64,000 nucleotides of DNA, from positions 92,978 through 156,977 of the forward strand of contig CANQIL010000001.1 in NCBI GenBank assembly GCA_947624045.1, read 5' to 3'. The notes beneath the pieces were generated by a model that searched no databases, was not told the origin of the DNA, and was given only the letters and a program-made list of their open reading frames with translations. Both the position numbers and the translations under genes were made by a program. The DNA comes from an uncultured Bacilli bacterium (GTDB lineage Bacteria > Bacillota_I > Bacilli_A > RF39 > UBA660). Positions 19,786 through 30,597 of the stretch are shown here, piece by piece. The stretch's first letter is position 1. Every line of letters begins with the position of its first letter.

Positions 19786-20520
19786 ATGAATAGTAATTTA
19801 AGATTAGATCAATTAGATGATTTTGCTTTGAAAGGTAGAGATAGATTAGACTTTAATCGTTATAATTTAAAGGATTATGAGAAAGTTATAAATGAAAATA
19901 TTATAATTATAGGTAAATTAATAATAGAAATGCAAGAAAGTTTAGAAAAAATACAAAGTCAAAAAATTAAAAGTGTTTTGTTATATTTTTCAAGAGATTT
20001 GATAAATTCATATCGAAAAACTGAACAATCAGATGTAAAAAAAGAATATCTTGATATGAGGGCAACAGAAGCAAGTTTTATTTGTCATAATTTTGTTAAC
20101 AAATTTAAACATCTTACGTCAATTATAAATTTTATGTCTGTTGTATATAATAATTATTCATTTAAAGATACAAGTATGGAGGATAAGAAAATATTATGGG
20201 AACTTTTTTTGAAAGTTAAAGAAGCTTGTAATCTTTTAGGTATTCATTCTTCTAATTCTATTAGTTTGTCTGAAGAAGCTTCAAATCTTATAGCAGCTTG
20301 TAAAAAAGATGAAGAATATGATGGTTGCTATTATTTTTCTAATGCTACTATTAATACAAATGATGAAATAGCTGATGATATAATGGTGTTTTCCATTCCT
20401 TATAGTATCACCGTTCCTGAGATTTGTGCATCTGGGAAGTCTGAATTAAATTTAACTGAATGGAAAATTAGCTGTAAAAAAGAATATTTAGAAAAACTAC
20501 AAAGTGGTCATTTAAAATAA
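19786..20520 (+). CDS. hypothetical protein, paralog family member 1
   Basis: LRLDQLDDFALKGRDRLDFNRYNLKDYEKVINENIIIIGKLIIEMQ; similar to next two ORFs. Confidence 0.7.
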   Translation: MNSNLRLDQLDDFALKGRDRLDFNRYNLKDYEKVINENIIIIGKLIIEMQESLEKIQSQKIKSVLLYFSRDLINSYRKTEQSDVKKEYLDMRATEASFICHNFVNKFKHLTSIINFMSVVYNNYSFKDTSMEDKKILWELFLKVKEACNLLGIHSSNSISLSEEASNLIAACKKDEEYDGCYYFSNATINTNDEIADDIMVFSIPYSITVPEICASGKSELNLTEWKISCKKEYLEKLQSGHLK

Positions 20521-20656
20521 ATAATAAAGTTCAACTTTAAATAGTTTTGAGCTTTTTTCTTTTTTGAAGCATGATTGACAAATTTATTAAAAAAAATTAG
20601 AATGTTAGTAAAATAGTGAATAGTAGTATTGTAAAAATGGAGAGGAGATAGATTTT

Positions 20657-21421
20657 ATGAATTCTTTTACCTTAGATGATATTGATGATTTAATTTTAAA
20701 TAGAAAATCTAGACTAGATGAAACAGGAGAGTATGATATTAGTTATTATGAAAAGCTTATAAATGAAAATGTTATACTCATAGGAAGGTTGATTTTAGAA
20801 GTTCAGCAATGTATAGAAAAAATGAAAAGTCCGAAAAATAAAAAAACTATGGCTAATTTAACAAAAGATTTAATAAGTGTGTATAATGTATTTGCAAGGT
20901 CTAATGTAAGAGAAGAATATAATAATGATAATAGTCATTCATTAACGGCTAGTTATTTTGTAAATCATCCTTATGCAAAATTTATTGAAAGAGATTTTCA
21001 GAGAAAATTTGATAGTTTTTCTGATATTATAAAGTTTATGAAAAAAGTTTATAATTTTAATGAAGCTTTAGAAAAAAAGAGTGATGTTGATAGCGATTTG
21101 TTTTGGGAAGTTTTTAAGAAGACAAAAGATACTTGTAATAATCTAGGAATACGTTGTCCTGATGCATTTACGTTGTATGAAGCAATTTCTAAGGGGCTAG
21201 TTGATGATGATTTTGTAAGTGAAAATATGACTGTTACTGTAGATGAAGATAATGCATTAGAACACGATGTTTTAATTGATTCGCTTCCTTATAGTGTTAG
21301 TGCACCTTACTTTACTACTGAAGGAGCTTTTAAATACGAAATGAGTGTTGCTTATCCTAGCGCTAATGTATGGTACAATAAATCATATTTAGAAAAACAG
21401 AGAGGTAGTAATTTAAAATAA
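20657..21421 (+). CDS. hypothetical protein, paralog family member 2
   Basis: LDDIDDLILNRKSRLDETGEYDISYYEKLINENVILIGRLILEVQ. Confidence 0.7.
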   Translation: MNSFTLDDIDDLILNRKSRLDETGEYDISYYEKLINENVILIGRLILEVQQCIEKMKSPKNKKTMANLTKDLISVYNVFARSNVREEYNNDNSHSLTASYFVNHPYAKFIERDFQRKFDSFSDIIKFMKKVYNFNEALEKKSDVDSDLFWEVFKKTKDTCNNLGIRCPDAFTLYEAISKGLVDDDFVSENMTVTVDEDNALEHDVLIDSLPYSVSAPYFTTEGAFKYEMSVAYPSANVWYNKSYLEKQRGSNLK

Positions 21422-21527
21422 ATTTTTAATAAAGTTCAACTTATTAGTTTGAGCTTTTTCTTTTTGAAAAGGAATTGACATTTTTACTGAAAAAAATTAA
21501 GATATTAATAGAGTAGGAGGCATCTTT

Positions 21528-22322
21528 ATGATTTATTATGGTCATTATGATATTGCTTTAGATGATATTGATAATTTAGTTTTAAATGGAAAATCTAGGT
21601 TAGATGAAACAGGAGAATATGATATTAGTTATTATGAAAAAATTATTAAAGAAAATGTCTTAATTACAGGAAAATTAATTTTAGAAATACAAAAGAGTAT
21701 AGAAAAAATGCAAAAACAGGATAATAAAGAAACTATGGCATATTTAACTAATAGATTAGTAGAAGCTTATAAAGTATTTGCACAAACTAATGTAAGAGAA
21801 GAGTATGAAAATAGTCCTTTTTCAAAAGAAAAATATTCTGAAGATGATTATTATACTCTTCATCCTTATGCAAAATTTATTGATAGAGATTTTCCTAAAA
21901 AAATTGGTATTTTATCAAGGGTTATTGGTTTTATGCAATATCTATATAATTGGAATAAAACTTTGAAAGAAAATGGTGATGTAGATTCTTCTTTGGTGTG
22001 GGATGTTTTTTTGAAAACAAAAGAAGCTTGTAATCTTTTAGGAATTCATTGTCCTGATTCAGTTACATTATATGAATCAATTTCTAAGGGTTTAATTAAT
22101 GATAATAATGATAATAATACTGGTAAAATGACTAGTACGATTGTTGATGATGATTCATTAAAAAATGATATAGTGATTCAATCACTTCCTTATACTGTTA
22201 GTGTTCCATATTTTGTTTATAAACCTTTTTTATTTGAGTTTGATGTTTCTTTTCTTGGGGCTAATGTTTTGTATAATAAATCTTATTTAGAAAAACTACA
22301 ACAAGATAAATATAATAAATAA
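21528..22322 (+). CDS. hypothetical protein, paralog family member 3
   Basis: LDDIDNLVLNGKSRLDETGEYDISYYEKIIKENVLITGKLILEIQ. Confidence 0.7.
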   Translation: MIYYGHYDIALDDIDNLVLNGKSRLDETGEYDISYYEKIIKENVLITGKLILEIQKSIEKMQKQDNKETMAYLTNRLVEAYKVFAQTNVREEYENSPFSKEKYSEDDYYTLHPYAKFIDRDFPKKIGILSRVIGFMQYLYNWNKTLKENGDVDSSLVWDVFLKTKEACNLLGIHCPDSVTLYESISKGLINDNNDNNTGKMTSTIVDDDSLKNDIVIQSLPYTVSVPYFVYKPFLFEFDVSFLGANVLYNKSYLEKLQQDKYNK

Positions 22323-22468
22323 GTTAAGCTAAGTTTATTAAACTTGAGTAATCCTTAAAGCGGGAGTACTCATTTTTCTTTTAAATATCACAAAATTTTC
22401 ACAAAAAAAATTGGTAAATACTTGTCAATTAATTTTTAAAAAGCTATAATTATAGTGGGAGGTTAATT

Positions 22469-24079
22469 ATGAAGAAACATAATGCAATTAAAGCCGTTCT
22501 TATAACTTTATTGTTATTCATGGTACTTACTTGGATTTTTCCAGCTGCATATTTTTCAGGTGAGTATGCTGAACAAGGACGCGTTCAAATGGGACTATTT
22601 GATTTATTCAATTATCCATTAACATCAATTTCATATTTTGGATATATTGTTTTATTCATAGTTCTAGTTGGTGGTTTTTATGGAATTTTATACAAAATTC
22701 CTGCATATCGTAGCTTTTTAGATAAGATAGTTTCTAAAGTTAGTGGAAAAGAAAAGTTAGTACTTGCTATTATGATGATTTTATTTGCAGTATTAACATC
22801 AATTTGTGGTTTACAAATTGGATTAGCTATCTTTATTCCATTTGTTGTTTCACTTATCTTATTGATGGGCTATGATAAAGTAGTGGCAGCTCTAACAGTA
22901 GTTGGTTCAATTGGTGTTGGTCTTGCTGGTACAACTTATGCTTATAGCAATATAGCTTCATTATTATCAGCTTTATCATTAGATTTTGATTTTGAAATTG
23001 GAATGAGATTTGTTATTCTAGTTTTAGGTCTAATTATCTTAATGTTTAATGTATTTATGTATATTAAGAAAGATAAAACTAAAAAAGGTGATAAGTTGGA
23101 AAAGAAATCTATTAAGAAAATAGAAGTAGAAGAAGAAGTTATTGAAGTTCCTAAGAAAGATGAGAAAAAAGGAGAAACTTCTAAAGCAGCTAAAACTTCA
23201 AATAATAAGAAATCTACAAAGAAGAAGGGCAAATCTTCTAAAAACAATAATAAGGCCGCACTAAAAGATGAAGACATTATTGTTGTTAAGGAAAGTGTTG
23301 GTACTGATGAAATGGAAGGTTATGTTCCTACTATTGTTAATAGTAAACATAAAATTTGGCCATTTGTAATTGGATTTAGTTTATTATTTATTTTACTTGT
23401 ATTAGCATTTATTCCTTGGGGAGAATATGGTTTTGGTGTTAAAGTCTTTACTGAGTTAACAGAAAACACTCAAAAATTTGAATTATTTGGATTCCCAATA
23501 TTTGCTAAATTACTAGGTACATTTAATGCTTTTGGTGAATGGTCAATTACTGATATGTTCTTACCATTAGGATTATTGGTACTAATCTTTGCTTTAATTT
23601 ATAAAGTTAAGATTAATGATATTTTTGATGGATTTGTTAAGGGTGCTAAAAAAGCATTGGCTCCAGCAGCTATTGCGTTATTTGTATATACAATATTAGT
23701 ATTAGTTACATATCATCCATTCCAATTAGTTATTTATAAGGCAATTTTAGGTTTATCAAAAGGGTTCAATATAGCAACAACTTCTTTAGTAGCTATATTA
23801 GCAAGTTTATTTAACTCTGACCCATCTTATGTATTCCAAAGTGTATTACCTTATTATGTATCAAAAGTAACTAATTCAGATAATTACACAATTGTTGGTA
23901 TTATGTTCCAATCATTATATGGTTTAACTATGTTAGTTGCTCCTTCAAGTTTAGTATTAATGGGTGTACTTTCATACTTAAAAGTAAATTATAAAGATTG
24001 GCTAAAGAATGCTTGGAAATTCTTATTAGAATTCTTAGTAGTATTATTAATTTTATTCATAATATTAGCAGTAATCTAA
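22469..24079 (+). CDS. polytopic membrane transporter, YfcC/anaerobic C4-dicarboxylate-carrier-like, with Lys-rich cytosolic loop
   Basis: Many TM segments in two halves; central KKDEKKGETSKAAKTSNNKKSTKKKGKSSKNNNK loop. Confidence 0.6.
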   Translation: MKKHNAIKAVLITLLLFMVLTWIFPAAYFSGEYAEQGRVQMGLFDLFNYPLTSISYFGYIVLFIVLVGGFYGILYKIPAYRSFLDKIVSKVSGKEKLVLAIMMILFAVLTSICGLQIGLAIFIPFVVSLILLMGYDKVVAALTVVGSIGVGLAGTTYAYSNIASLLSALSLDFDFEIGMRFVILVLGLIILMFNVFMYIKKDKTKKGDKLEKKSIKKIEVEEEVIEVPKKDEKKGETSKAAKTSNNKKSTKKKGKSSKNNNKAALKDEDIIVVKESVGTDEMEGYVPTIVNSKHKIWPFVIGFSLLFILLVLAFIPWGEYGFGVKVFTELTENTQKFELFGFPIFAKLLGTFNAFGEWSITDMFLPLGLLVLIFALIYKVKINDIFDGFVKGAKKALAPAAIALFVYTILVLVTYHPFQLVIYKAILGLSKGFNIATTSLVAILASLFNSDPSYVFQSVLPYYVSKVTNSDNYTIVGIMFQSLYGLTMLVAPSSLVLMGVLSYLKVNYKDWLKNAWKFLLEFLVVLLILFIILAVI

Positions 24080-24098
24080 AAGTTAAATTTATTTATTA

Positions 24099-24124
24099 AG
24101 AGGACCTTTGAGGTTCTTTTTTTT
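24099..24124 (+). terminator. rho-independent terminator
   Basis: aggacc-tttga-ggttct then T-run. Confidence 0.75.
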
Positions 24125-24208
24125 GCTTATTTTGTCTTATTTTTGGGGATGAGTTTTCTTGCTTGTAGGAGATTTTTAGATTTAAAATGATAGTGGGAGA
24201 TGATAAAG

Positions 24209-26440
24209 ATGTTTTATAAATTTGATGCGGATGCACAGAAAGTACTTATTATGGCTAAAAAAGAAATGCAAGAATTAAAACATCCTTACGTGGGAACAGA
24301 ACATTTACTACTGGCAATATTAAGTAATGAAAAATTAGAAATTACAAAGATTTTGAAAGAATATAAAATAGATTATGAAACATTTAAAAATGAACTTATA
24401 AAAGTAGTAGGAGTGGGTAAGGTTGCGAATGATTGGTTTTTATTTACGCCACTTTTAAAAAGAGTAATAGAGAATGCTACTTTATATAATAAAGGTGAAG
24501 ATAATTTGATTAGTACATATAATTTGTTCATATCTTTATTAGAAGAGGGCGAGGGAGTAGCGAATAGAATTTTAATGGGTATGAATATAGACATAGATTA
24601 TTTATATGAAAAGTTTGCGAAAGAGTTTAAGTATAAAGCCAGTGAAAAGGCGGAAAATTTGTTTTTAGATGAGTTTGCGATTAATCTAAATAAAGTTTGT
24701 TTGAATAGTGATGAAAGTGTGGTGGGTAGAGATAGAGAAATTAATAGAATGATTGAGATTTTACTGAGAAAGAATAAAAATAATCCTTTACTAATAGGAG
24801 AAGCAGGAGTAGGAAAAACGGCTTTAGTAGAAGAGTTAGCTAGGAAAATTGCCTTGGGCTGTGTACCTAATAAATTGTTAGATAAAAAAATCTATAGTGT
24901 GTCAATGGCTTCTTTAATTGCGGGAACTAAATATAGAGGAGAATTTGAAGAGAGAATAAATAAGATTATCTCAGAAATAGAAGAAAAAGAAGATGTAATT
25001 TTATTTATCGATGAAGTGCATACGCTAGTAGGAGCCGGTGGAGCAGAGGGAGCAATTGATGCTTCTAATTTGATAAAACCATATTTAGCTAGAGGGAAAC
25101 TTAAAATTATAGGGGCAACTACTGAAAAAGAATATAGACAAAATATCGAAAATGATAAAGCTTTAGATAGAAGATTTCAAAAGATTTATATTAAAGAACC
25201 AGATTTAGAAGAAACGAAAAATATTTTGTTACATTTAAAACCTATTTATGAAAAATATCACGGAGTTTTAATAAGTGAAGCTTTAATTGATAAGATAATT
25301 AAATATACTAACTTTTATGTAGGATTTGGAAGACAACCAGATAAGTCAATTGATGTTTTAGATGAAGTTTGTTCTAAGACAGCTTTAAAAGATACAAAGC
25401 TTGATAAAAAAATAAAAGATACTAATATTAATTTGAATAAAATTAAGAATTTGAAGAATAAAGCTATTATTAATCATGACTATAAGTTAGCTATTAAATT
25501 TAAAGATGAAGAGAAAAAGTTAGAAAATGAATTTACGGAGTTAATTTATAATGATAATAAAGATAAAAAGAAAAAAGTTTCAATGAGTGTTTTATATGAT
25601 GTTTTAGGGGAAAAGACTAATATACCTATTAAGATGTTAGATAATTTAAATTATAATAAATTAGCTAAGACATTAGAAAAAGAAGTTATTGGGCAGAATG
25701 AGGCGATTGAAAGAATAGTTAATTCAATGGAGAATCATTCTTTATTTCCGAGAAAAAGACCTTTGTCAATATTATTAATTGGAAAAAGTGGGTTAGGAAA
25801 AACATTTTTGGTAAAAGAGTTAGCTAAGATTTTGTATAATGAAGAAGCTTTTGTTAGATTAGATATGAGTGAATATAAAGAGGGGCATAGTATAAGTAAA
25901 ATTATTGGTTCACCTCCAGGGTATGTGGGGTTTGATAATAAAGAAACTATATTAGATAGAATTAAAAAGAGGCCTTATGCTATTATGTTGCTTGATGAAA
26001 TAGAAAAAGCTAGTAGTAGTGTTATGAAATTATTTTTACAAGTATTTGATGAGGGGTTTATGACTACGACAACTGGGGAAAAAATAGATTTTTCGCACGT
26101 AAGTATCTTTATGACTTCTAATTTGGGAATGGATAGTAAGAAAATAGGCTTTGATGATAAAGAAATTGTTTTTGATAAGCTTAAAGATTTTTTAGGAGTG
26201 GAGCTATTTAATAGAATAGGTGAGGTTGTGAGATTTAATGATTTGACATTAGAGGATATAAAGAAGATAGTTGTAAAGAAATTAACAGATTGTGTGGAAA
26301 AAGATGATTTGAAAAAAGTTTTATCCACAGATATTGTTGATAAAATAATTTTAAAAAGTAAGTATGCAGAATATGGGGCTAGAAGAATAGATATGGTTAT
26401 TAGTGAAGAATTAAAGAAAATAAGACTTAAAAATGTTTAG
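24209..26440 (+). CDS. clpC: ClpC-type AAA+ ATPase (Clp_N, two AAA modules)
   Basis: HPYVGTEHLLLAIL, GEAGVGKTALVEELA, DEVHTLVGAGGAEGAIDASNLIKP, GKSGLGKTFLVKELA, GSPPGYVGFD. Confidence 0.9.
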   Translation: MFYKFDADAQKVLIMAKKEMQELKHPYVGTEHLLLAILSNEKLEITKILKEYKIDYETFKNELIKVVGVGKVANDWFLFTPLLKRVIENATLYNKGEDNLISTYNLFISLLEEGEGVANRILMGMNIDIDYLYEKFAKEFKYKASEKAENLFLDEFAINLNKVCLNSDESVVGRDREINRMIEILLRKNKNNPLLIGEAGVGKTALVEELARKIALGCVPNKLLDKKIYSVSMASLIAGTKYRGEFEERINKIISEIEEKEDVILFIDEVHTLVGAGGAEGAIDASNLIKPYLARGKLKIIGATTEKEYRQNIENDKALDRRFQKIYIKEPDLEETKNILLHLKPIYEKYHGVLISEALIDKIIKYTNFYVGFGRQPDKSIDVLDEVCSKTALKDTKLDKKIKDTNINLNKIKNLKNKAIINHDYKLAIKFKDEEKKLENEFTELIYNDNKDKKKKVSMSVLYDVLGEKTNIPIKMLDNLNYNKLAKTLEKEVIGQNEAIERIVNSMENHSLFPRKRPLSILLIGKSGLGKTFLVKELAKILYNEEAFVRLDMSEYKEGHSISKIIGSPPGYVGFDNKETILDRIKKRPYAIMLLDEIEKASSSVMKLFLQVFDEGFMTTTTGEKIDFSHVSIFMTSNLGMDSKKIGFDDKEIVFDKLKDFLGVELFNRIGEVVRFNDLTLEDIKKIVVKKLTDCVEKDDLKKVLSTDIVDKIILKSKYAEYGARRIDMVISEELKKIRLKNV

Positions 26441-26583
26441 AGTCTTTTTTCTTTGAAGTAAAATATTTACTTGTTTGATTGACAATGGAAAAACGTTTGT
26501 TTTATAATGAAAGAGATGAAAAACGAGGGGCATGTTTATTTAAAAATTGCTCATTCATATACTAATAATAGGTGGTGTTTGAT

Positions 26584-27981
26584 ATGAAACTTTATAATAC
26601 ATTAAGTAAAAAAGTAGAAGAGTTTGTTCCTTTTCATGAAAGAGAAGTAAGGATGTATACTTGTGGGCCAACTGTTTATAACTATGCTCATATTGGGAAC
26701 TTACGTACTTATATTTTTGAAGATATATTACAAAAAGGTTTAGAATATCTTGGATATGATGTTAAAAGAGCAATGAATATTACTGATGTTGGGCATTTAA
26801 CTAGTGATGGAGATACTGGTAATGATAAAATGTTAGAGGGAGCTAAAAGAGAGGGCAAAGATGTTTTTGAAATAGCTCAGTTTTATACAGAGGCTTTCTT
26901 TAAAGATATGGAAAAGTTAAATATAAAAGTGCCTACAATAATTGGAAAAGCAAGTGATTATATAGATACTTATATTGAAATGATAAGTAAAATGCTTGAA
27001 GATGATTATGCTTATATATCTAATGGGAATGTTTATTTTGATATAAGTAAAGCCAAGGATTATTATAAATTATCTGGAAAAAATGCTGATGATTTATTTG
27101 TAGGAGTGCGTGATAGTGTATCTTTAGATGTTCATAAGAAAAATCCGGCTGATTTTGTTTTATGGTTTACAGTTTCAAAGTTTGAAAATCAAATTTTAAA
27201 ATGGGATTCACCTTGGGGTGTTGGTTATCCTGGTTGGCATATTGAATGTTCCGGTATTTCTTATAAATTACTAGGAGAATATTTGGATATTCATTGTGGC
27301 GGTGTTGATAATATTTTTCCTCATCATACTAACGAAATAGCGCAAAGTGAAGCTTTCTTAGGCCATAAATGGTGCAATTACTGGTGTCATGGAGCTCATT
27401 TAAACGATAAGAGTGGAAAGATGAGTAAATCAAACGGCGAATTTTTAACATTAACTTTATTACAAGAAAAAGGCTATAGTCCACTTGATTATCGTTACTT
27501 CTGCTTAAATAGTCATTACCGAAATACTTTAGAATTTTCTTATGAATCGCTAGATAGTGCAAAAAAGGCTTTGGAAAAATTAAAAAATAAAGTTAAAAGT
27601 TTAGATGATACTTTGATGATTGAAAGAGAAAAGATGACTAAATACATTGATAAATTTAAAGAAAGTTTTGAAAATGATATTAATACTTCTCTTATGCTAA
27701 CAACACTTTATGATGTTTTAAAAGCTGATGATATAAATGATACGACTAAGCTATGTATTATTAAAGATTTTGATAAAGTATTGTCATTGGACTTAGAAAT
27801 TAATTGTGAAAAAGAAATTGATAGTAAATTGGAAGAAGAGATTTTGAAAAAAATAGAACAAAGAAATGAAGCTAAGAAAAATAAAGACTATGAATTAGCT
27901 GATAGTATTCGTGATGAACTTTTGTCTTTAGGAGTTAGATTAATAGATAAAAGAGAAGAAACAACTTATGAAATAATATAA
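26584..27981 (+). CDS. cysS: cysteinyl-tRNA synthetase
   Basis: MYTCGPTVYNYAHIGNLRTYIFED, GWHIECSGIS, DIHCGGVDNIFPHHTNEIAQSE, KMSKSNG. Confidence 0.98.
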   Translation: MKLYNTLSKKVEEFVPFHEREVRMYTCGPTVYNYAHIGNLRTYIFEDILQKGLEYLGYDVKRAMNITDVGHLTSDGDTGNDKMLEGAKREGKDVFEIAQFYTEAFFKDMEKLNIKVPTIIGKASDYIDTYIEMISKMLEDDYAYISNGNVYFDISKAKDYYKLSGKNADDLFVGVRDSVSLDVHKKNPADFVLWFTVSKFENQILKWDSPWGVGYPGWHIECSGISYKLLGEYLDIHCGGVDNIFPHHTNEIAQSEAFLGHKWCNYWCHGAHLNDKSGKMSKSNGEFLTLTLLQEKGYSPLDYRYFCLNSHYRNTLEFSYESLDSAKKALEKLKNKVKSLDDTLMIEREKMTKYIDKFKESFENDINTSLMLTTLYDVLKADDINDTTKLCIIKDFDKVLSLDLEINCEKEIDSKLEEEILKKIEQRNEAKKNKDYELADSIRDELLSLGVRLIDKREETTYEII

Positions 27982-28021
27982 AGCATCATGAATGCTTTTT
28001 CTATTTAGGAGGTTATTTAAT

Positions 28022-28393
28022 TTGGACGTTAAAGAAATAAATGTTTTAGTACTAGCTTATTTAGGGGATACAATTTATGAAAATTATGTTAGAAAATATT
28101 TGATACTTAAAAAAATTGGCAATGTCGATAAGCTTCAAAAAGAAGCTATTAAATATGTAAGTGCTAAAAGTCAAGCTAATTATCTATTAGAAATGATAGA
28201 TAAAGGCTTTTTTACCGAAGAAGAGTTGGCCGTTATTAAAAGAGCCCGTAATTATAAGACAACATCACATCCTAAAAACTGTGATATAGTAACATATAAA
28301 TATGCAACAGGACTAGAATGTTTAATTGGTTACTTAGACTTTTTATCTAAAAGAGAAAGGATAGATGAAATAATGAATTTCATCTTAAAATAG
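28022..28393 (+). CDS. mrnC: mini-ribonuclease III
   Basis: LAYLGDTIYENYVRKYLI, ARNYKTTSHPKNCDIVTYKYATGLECLIGYL. Confidence 0.92.
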   Translation: MDVKEINVLVLAYLGDTIYENYVRKYLILKKIGNVDKLQKEAIKYVSAKSQANYLLEMIDKGFFTEEELAVIKRARNYKTTSHPKNCDIVTYKYATGLECLIGYLDFLSKRERIDEIMNFILK

Positions 28394-28397
28394 GCTT

Positions 28398-29093
28398 ATG
28401 TTAGTATATGGAAGAAATGTAGCGAAAGAAATTTTGAAAAAAAATAAAAAAGTTGAAAAATTAATTTTGCAGGAGGGTTTTGAGGACAATTTGTTAAATT
28501 CCCTTATAGAAAAGAATAAATTGAAGCCAATTTATGCTCCAAAATGTAAAATTGATGATTTGGTAGATGGAGTACATCAAGGTATAATACTATCTATTCC
28601 GGATTATGAATATTTTAAATTAGATGAAATCTTAAATGAAGAAGTAGTTGTCATTTTAGACCATCTAGAAGACCCACATAATGTAGGGGCAATTATTAGA
28701 ACCTGTGAAGCAGCTGGTATTAAAAGTGTTGTTATTCCAAAAGATAGGCAAGCTTTAATAAATGCAACTGTTATGAAGACTAGTGTAGGTACAGTTGAAG
28801 ATGTTAAAGTAGCTATGGTTACTAACTTAGTAAATGCTATAAATAAGCTTAAAGAAAATGGCTTTTGGATAGTTGGGACAACTTTAAGTGATAGGAGTGT
28901 TGATTATCGAGAAATTGATTATGGAGGAAAAACTGCCTTAGTAATAGGTAATGAGGGAAATGGTATTTCAAATATAGTAGAGAAAAACTGTGACTATTTA
29001 GCGAAAATACCTATGTATGGAACAACAAATAGTTTAAATGCTTCAGTTGCGGCAGGAATAATGATTTATGAAGTAATCCGAAATAGAAAGTAG
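28398..29093 (+). CDS. rlmB: 23S rRNA (guanosine-2'-O)-methyltransferase, TrmH family
   Basis: VYGRNVAKEIL, LDHLEDPHNVGAIIRTCEAAGIKSVVIPK, VIGNEGNGIS, PMYGTTNSLNASVAAGIMIYE. Confidence 0.95.
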   Translation: MLVYGRNVAKEILKKNKKVEKLILQEGFEDNLLNSLIEKNKLKPIYAPKCKIDDLVDGVHQGIILSIPDYEYFKLDEILNEEVVVILDHLEDPHNVGAIIRTCEAAGIKSVVIPKDRQALINATVMKTSVGTVEDVKVAMVTNLVNAINKLKENGFWIVGTTLSDRSVDYREIDYGGKTALVIGNEGNGISNIVEKNCDYLAKIPMYGTTNSLNASVAAGIMIYEVIRNRK

Positions 29094-29099
29094 GAGAAA

Positions 29100-29678
29100 A
29101 TGAATTATAAAAGCATAAATGATTATGAAGTTTTGTATATGATAAGAGAAAATAGTGAAGAAGCAAAAGATTTAATGTATGAAAAATATATGCCAATAGT
29201 AAAAAATATGGCTTCTACATTTTATAAGCTTAATAAAAATTTGGGGGTTGAATATGAAGATTATATTCAAGAAGGACTAATAGCTTTAAATAAAGCAATA
29301 TATACATATGATGAAAAGAAAGACGTGTTATTCTTTACATATTTTAATAATATTATTAATAAGCATTTTAATTCATATATAAGAAGTTTGAAAGCTAATA
29401 AGCATACTATATTGAATCAAAGTGTTAGATGTAGTGATATTTTTTGGAATGCTTTAGAGAAAGAGAATTTTGATTATGATAAAATAATTGTTGAAGAAGA
29501 ATTTATAGAAATGAAAAACTTGTTAGATGTTGAACTGAGCTGTGTTTTTGAACTTTTCTTTAATGGATTTAGTCGAAAGGAAATTTCAAAATTATTAGAT
29601 ATACCTATTAAGGCAGTGTATTCAAGATTAGCTAAAACTAAACGCATTTTACGTGATAATTTTAAAAAAGCAATTTAA
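29100..29678 (+). CDS. RNA polymerase sigma factor (SigH-like, sigma-70 family)
   Basis: NDYEVLYMIRENSEEAKDLMYEKYMPIVKNMA, YEDYIQEGLIALNKAIYTYDE, C-terminal HTH. Confidence 0.85.
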   Translation: MNYKSINDYEVLYMIRENSEEAKDLMYEKYMPIVKNMASTFYKLNKNLGVEYEDYIQEGLIALNKAIYTYDEKKDVLFFTYFNNIINKHFNSYIRSLKANKHTILNQSVRCSDIFWNALEKENFDYDKIIVEEEFIEMKNLLDVELSCVFELFFNGFSRKEISKLLDIPIKAVYSRLAKTKRILRDNFKKAI

Positions 29679-29693
29679 AAATTGTTTTTTTGT
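29669..29693 (+). terminator. rho-independent terminator overlapping stop codon
   Basis: caatttaaaaattg then T7. Confidence 0.65.
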
Positions 29694-29726
29694 GTTTTTT
29701 AGTATAAAATTATAATAGGTGATGGT

Positions 29727-30458
29727 ATGGCGAGGATAGTTAATGTACCTAAAGAAAATGATGTAGAGATGACTCTTTATGATTATACAGGTAGAGAGGG
29801 CGTTTTAGGTAGTATTAGTGATGATAAATTTAAAGAGGTATTTTTAAATATGGACTTAGCAATGAAATATGTTCATAAACACGGATACTGTGTAAAATCA
29901 TTTAATCCTTTAGAAATACAAATACTTAATAATTCACCTAAACAAATAAAATTTAATACCTTACTAGAAATGCCAGAAGATAAAGCTCTTCAAGATGAGT
30001 TAAAGAATGAAGATATATTTCATTCAGCTTGTTTACAAATAGGGCTTTATACCAATTCATTAAGATACTTAAAAGAAGATTTTTTAAGAGAAAACTTTGA
30101 TGAATTTGCGAAGAATTTGCCACAAGATGATGTGCCTTACTATAGAGGTGTTATTCAAAGAAAAGCCGGAGTATATTACTCAGAATATGTTGCTGAAAAA
30201 AAGAAAAGAGATTTAGAAATGCTTGAAAAAGAAGTTGCTAGTGGAGAGGGAAAAGATAGTAATAAACAACTAATAAAAAGTAATGGCTTAGGTTTTAGAG
30301 AAGAAAATATTAATAATGATAAAATAAATGATAATATATATAAGCAAATTAATGGTTTAAAAGATACGGCTTTTATAAATTATTTGATAATTCCAACATT
30401 AATTTTATTAACAGGTATCGCTGTTAGTATAGTAGCTTTATTCTTTAGTTTATTCTAA
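29727..30458 (+). CDS. hypothetical protein with C-terminal TM
   Basis: ORF; C-terminal hydrophobic LIIPTLILLTGIAVSIVALFFSLF. Confidence 0.65.
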   Translation: MARIVNVPKENDVEMTLYDYTGREGVLGSISDDKFKEVFLNMDLAMKYVHKHGYCVKSFNPLEIQILNNSPKQIKFNTLLEMPEDKALQDELKNEDIFHSACLQIGLYTNSLRYLKEDFLRENFDEFAKNLPQDDVPYYRGVIQRKAGVYYSEYVAEKKKRDLEMLEKEVASGEGKDSNKQLIKSNGLGFREENINNDKINDNIYKQINGLKDTAFINYLIIPTLILLTGIAVSIVALFFSLF

Positions 30459-30597
30459 AAACGCCTATTTTTGGTGCTTTTTTCGTAAAAAGATAGAAAT
30501 TTTTAATTGACTTTTAGGACTTAGTGTGCTATTTTAGTGGTGTAAGCACGGATTTTAAGTGTTTTTATTTTGAATTAAAGGATTAGGTGATGCTTTT

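Noticed and set aside
29011-29196. Other short minus-strand ORFs across housekeeping genes (e.g. 29011..29196, 44864..45058, 58361..58579)
   Set aside because: Antisense shadows of well-supported + strand genes.
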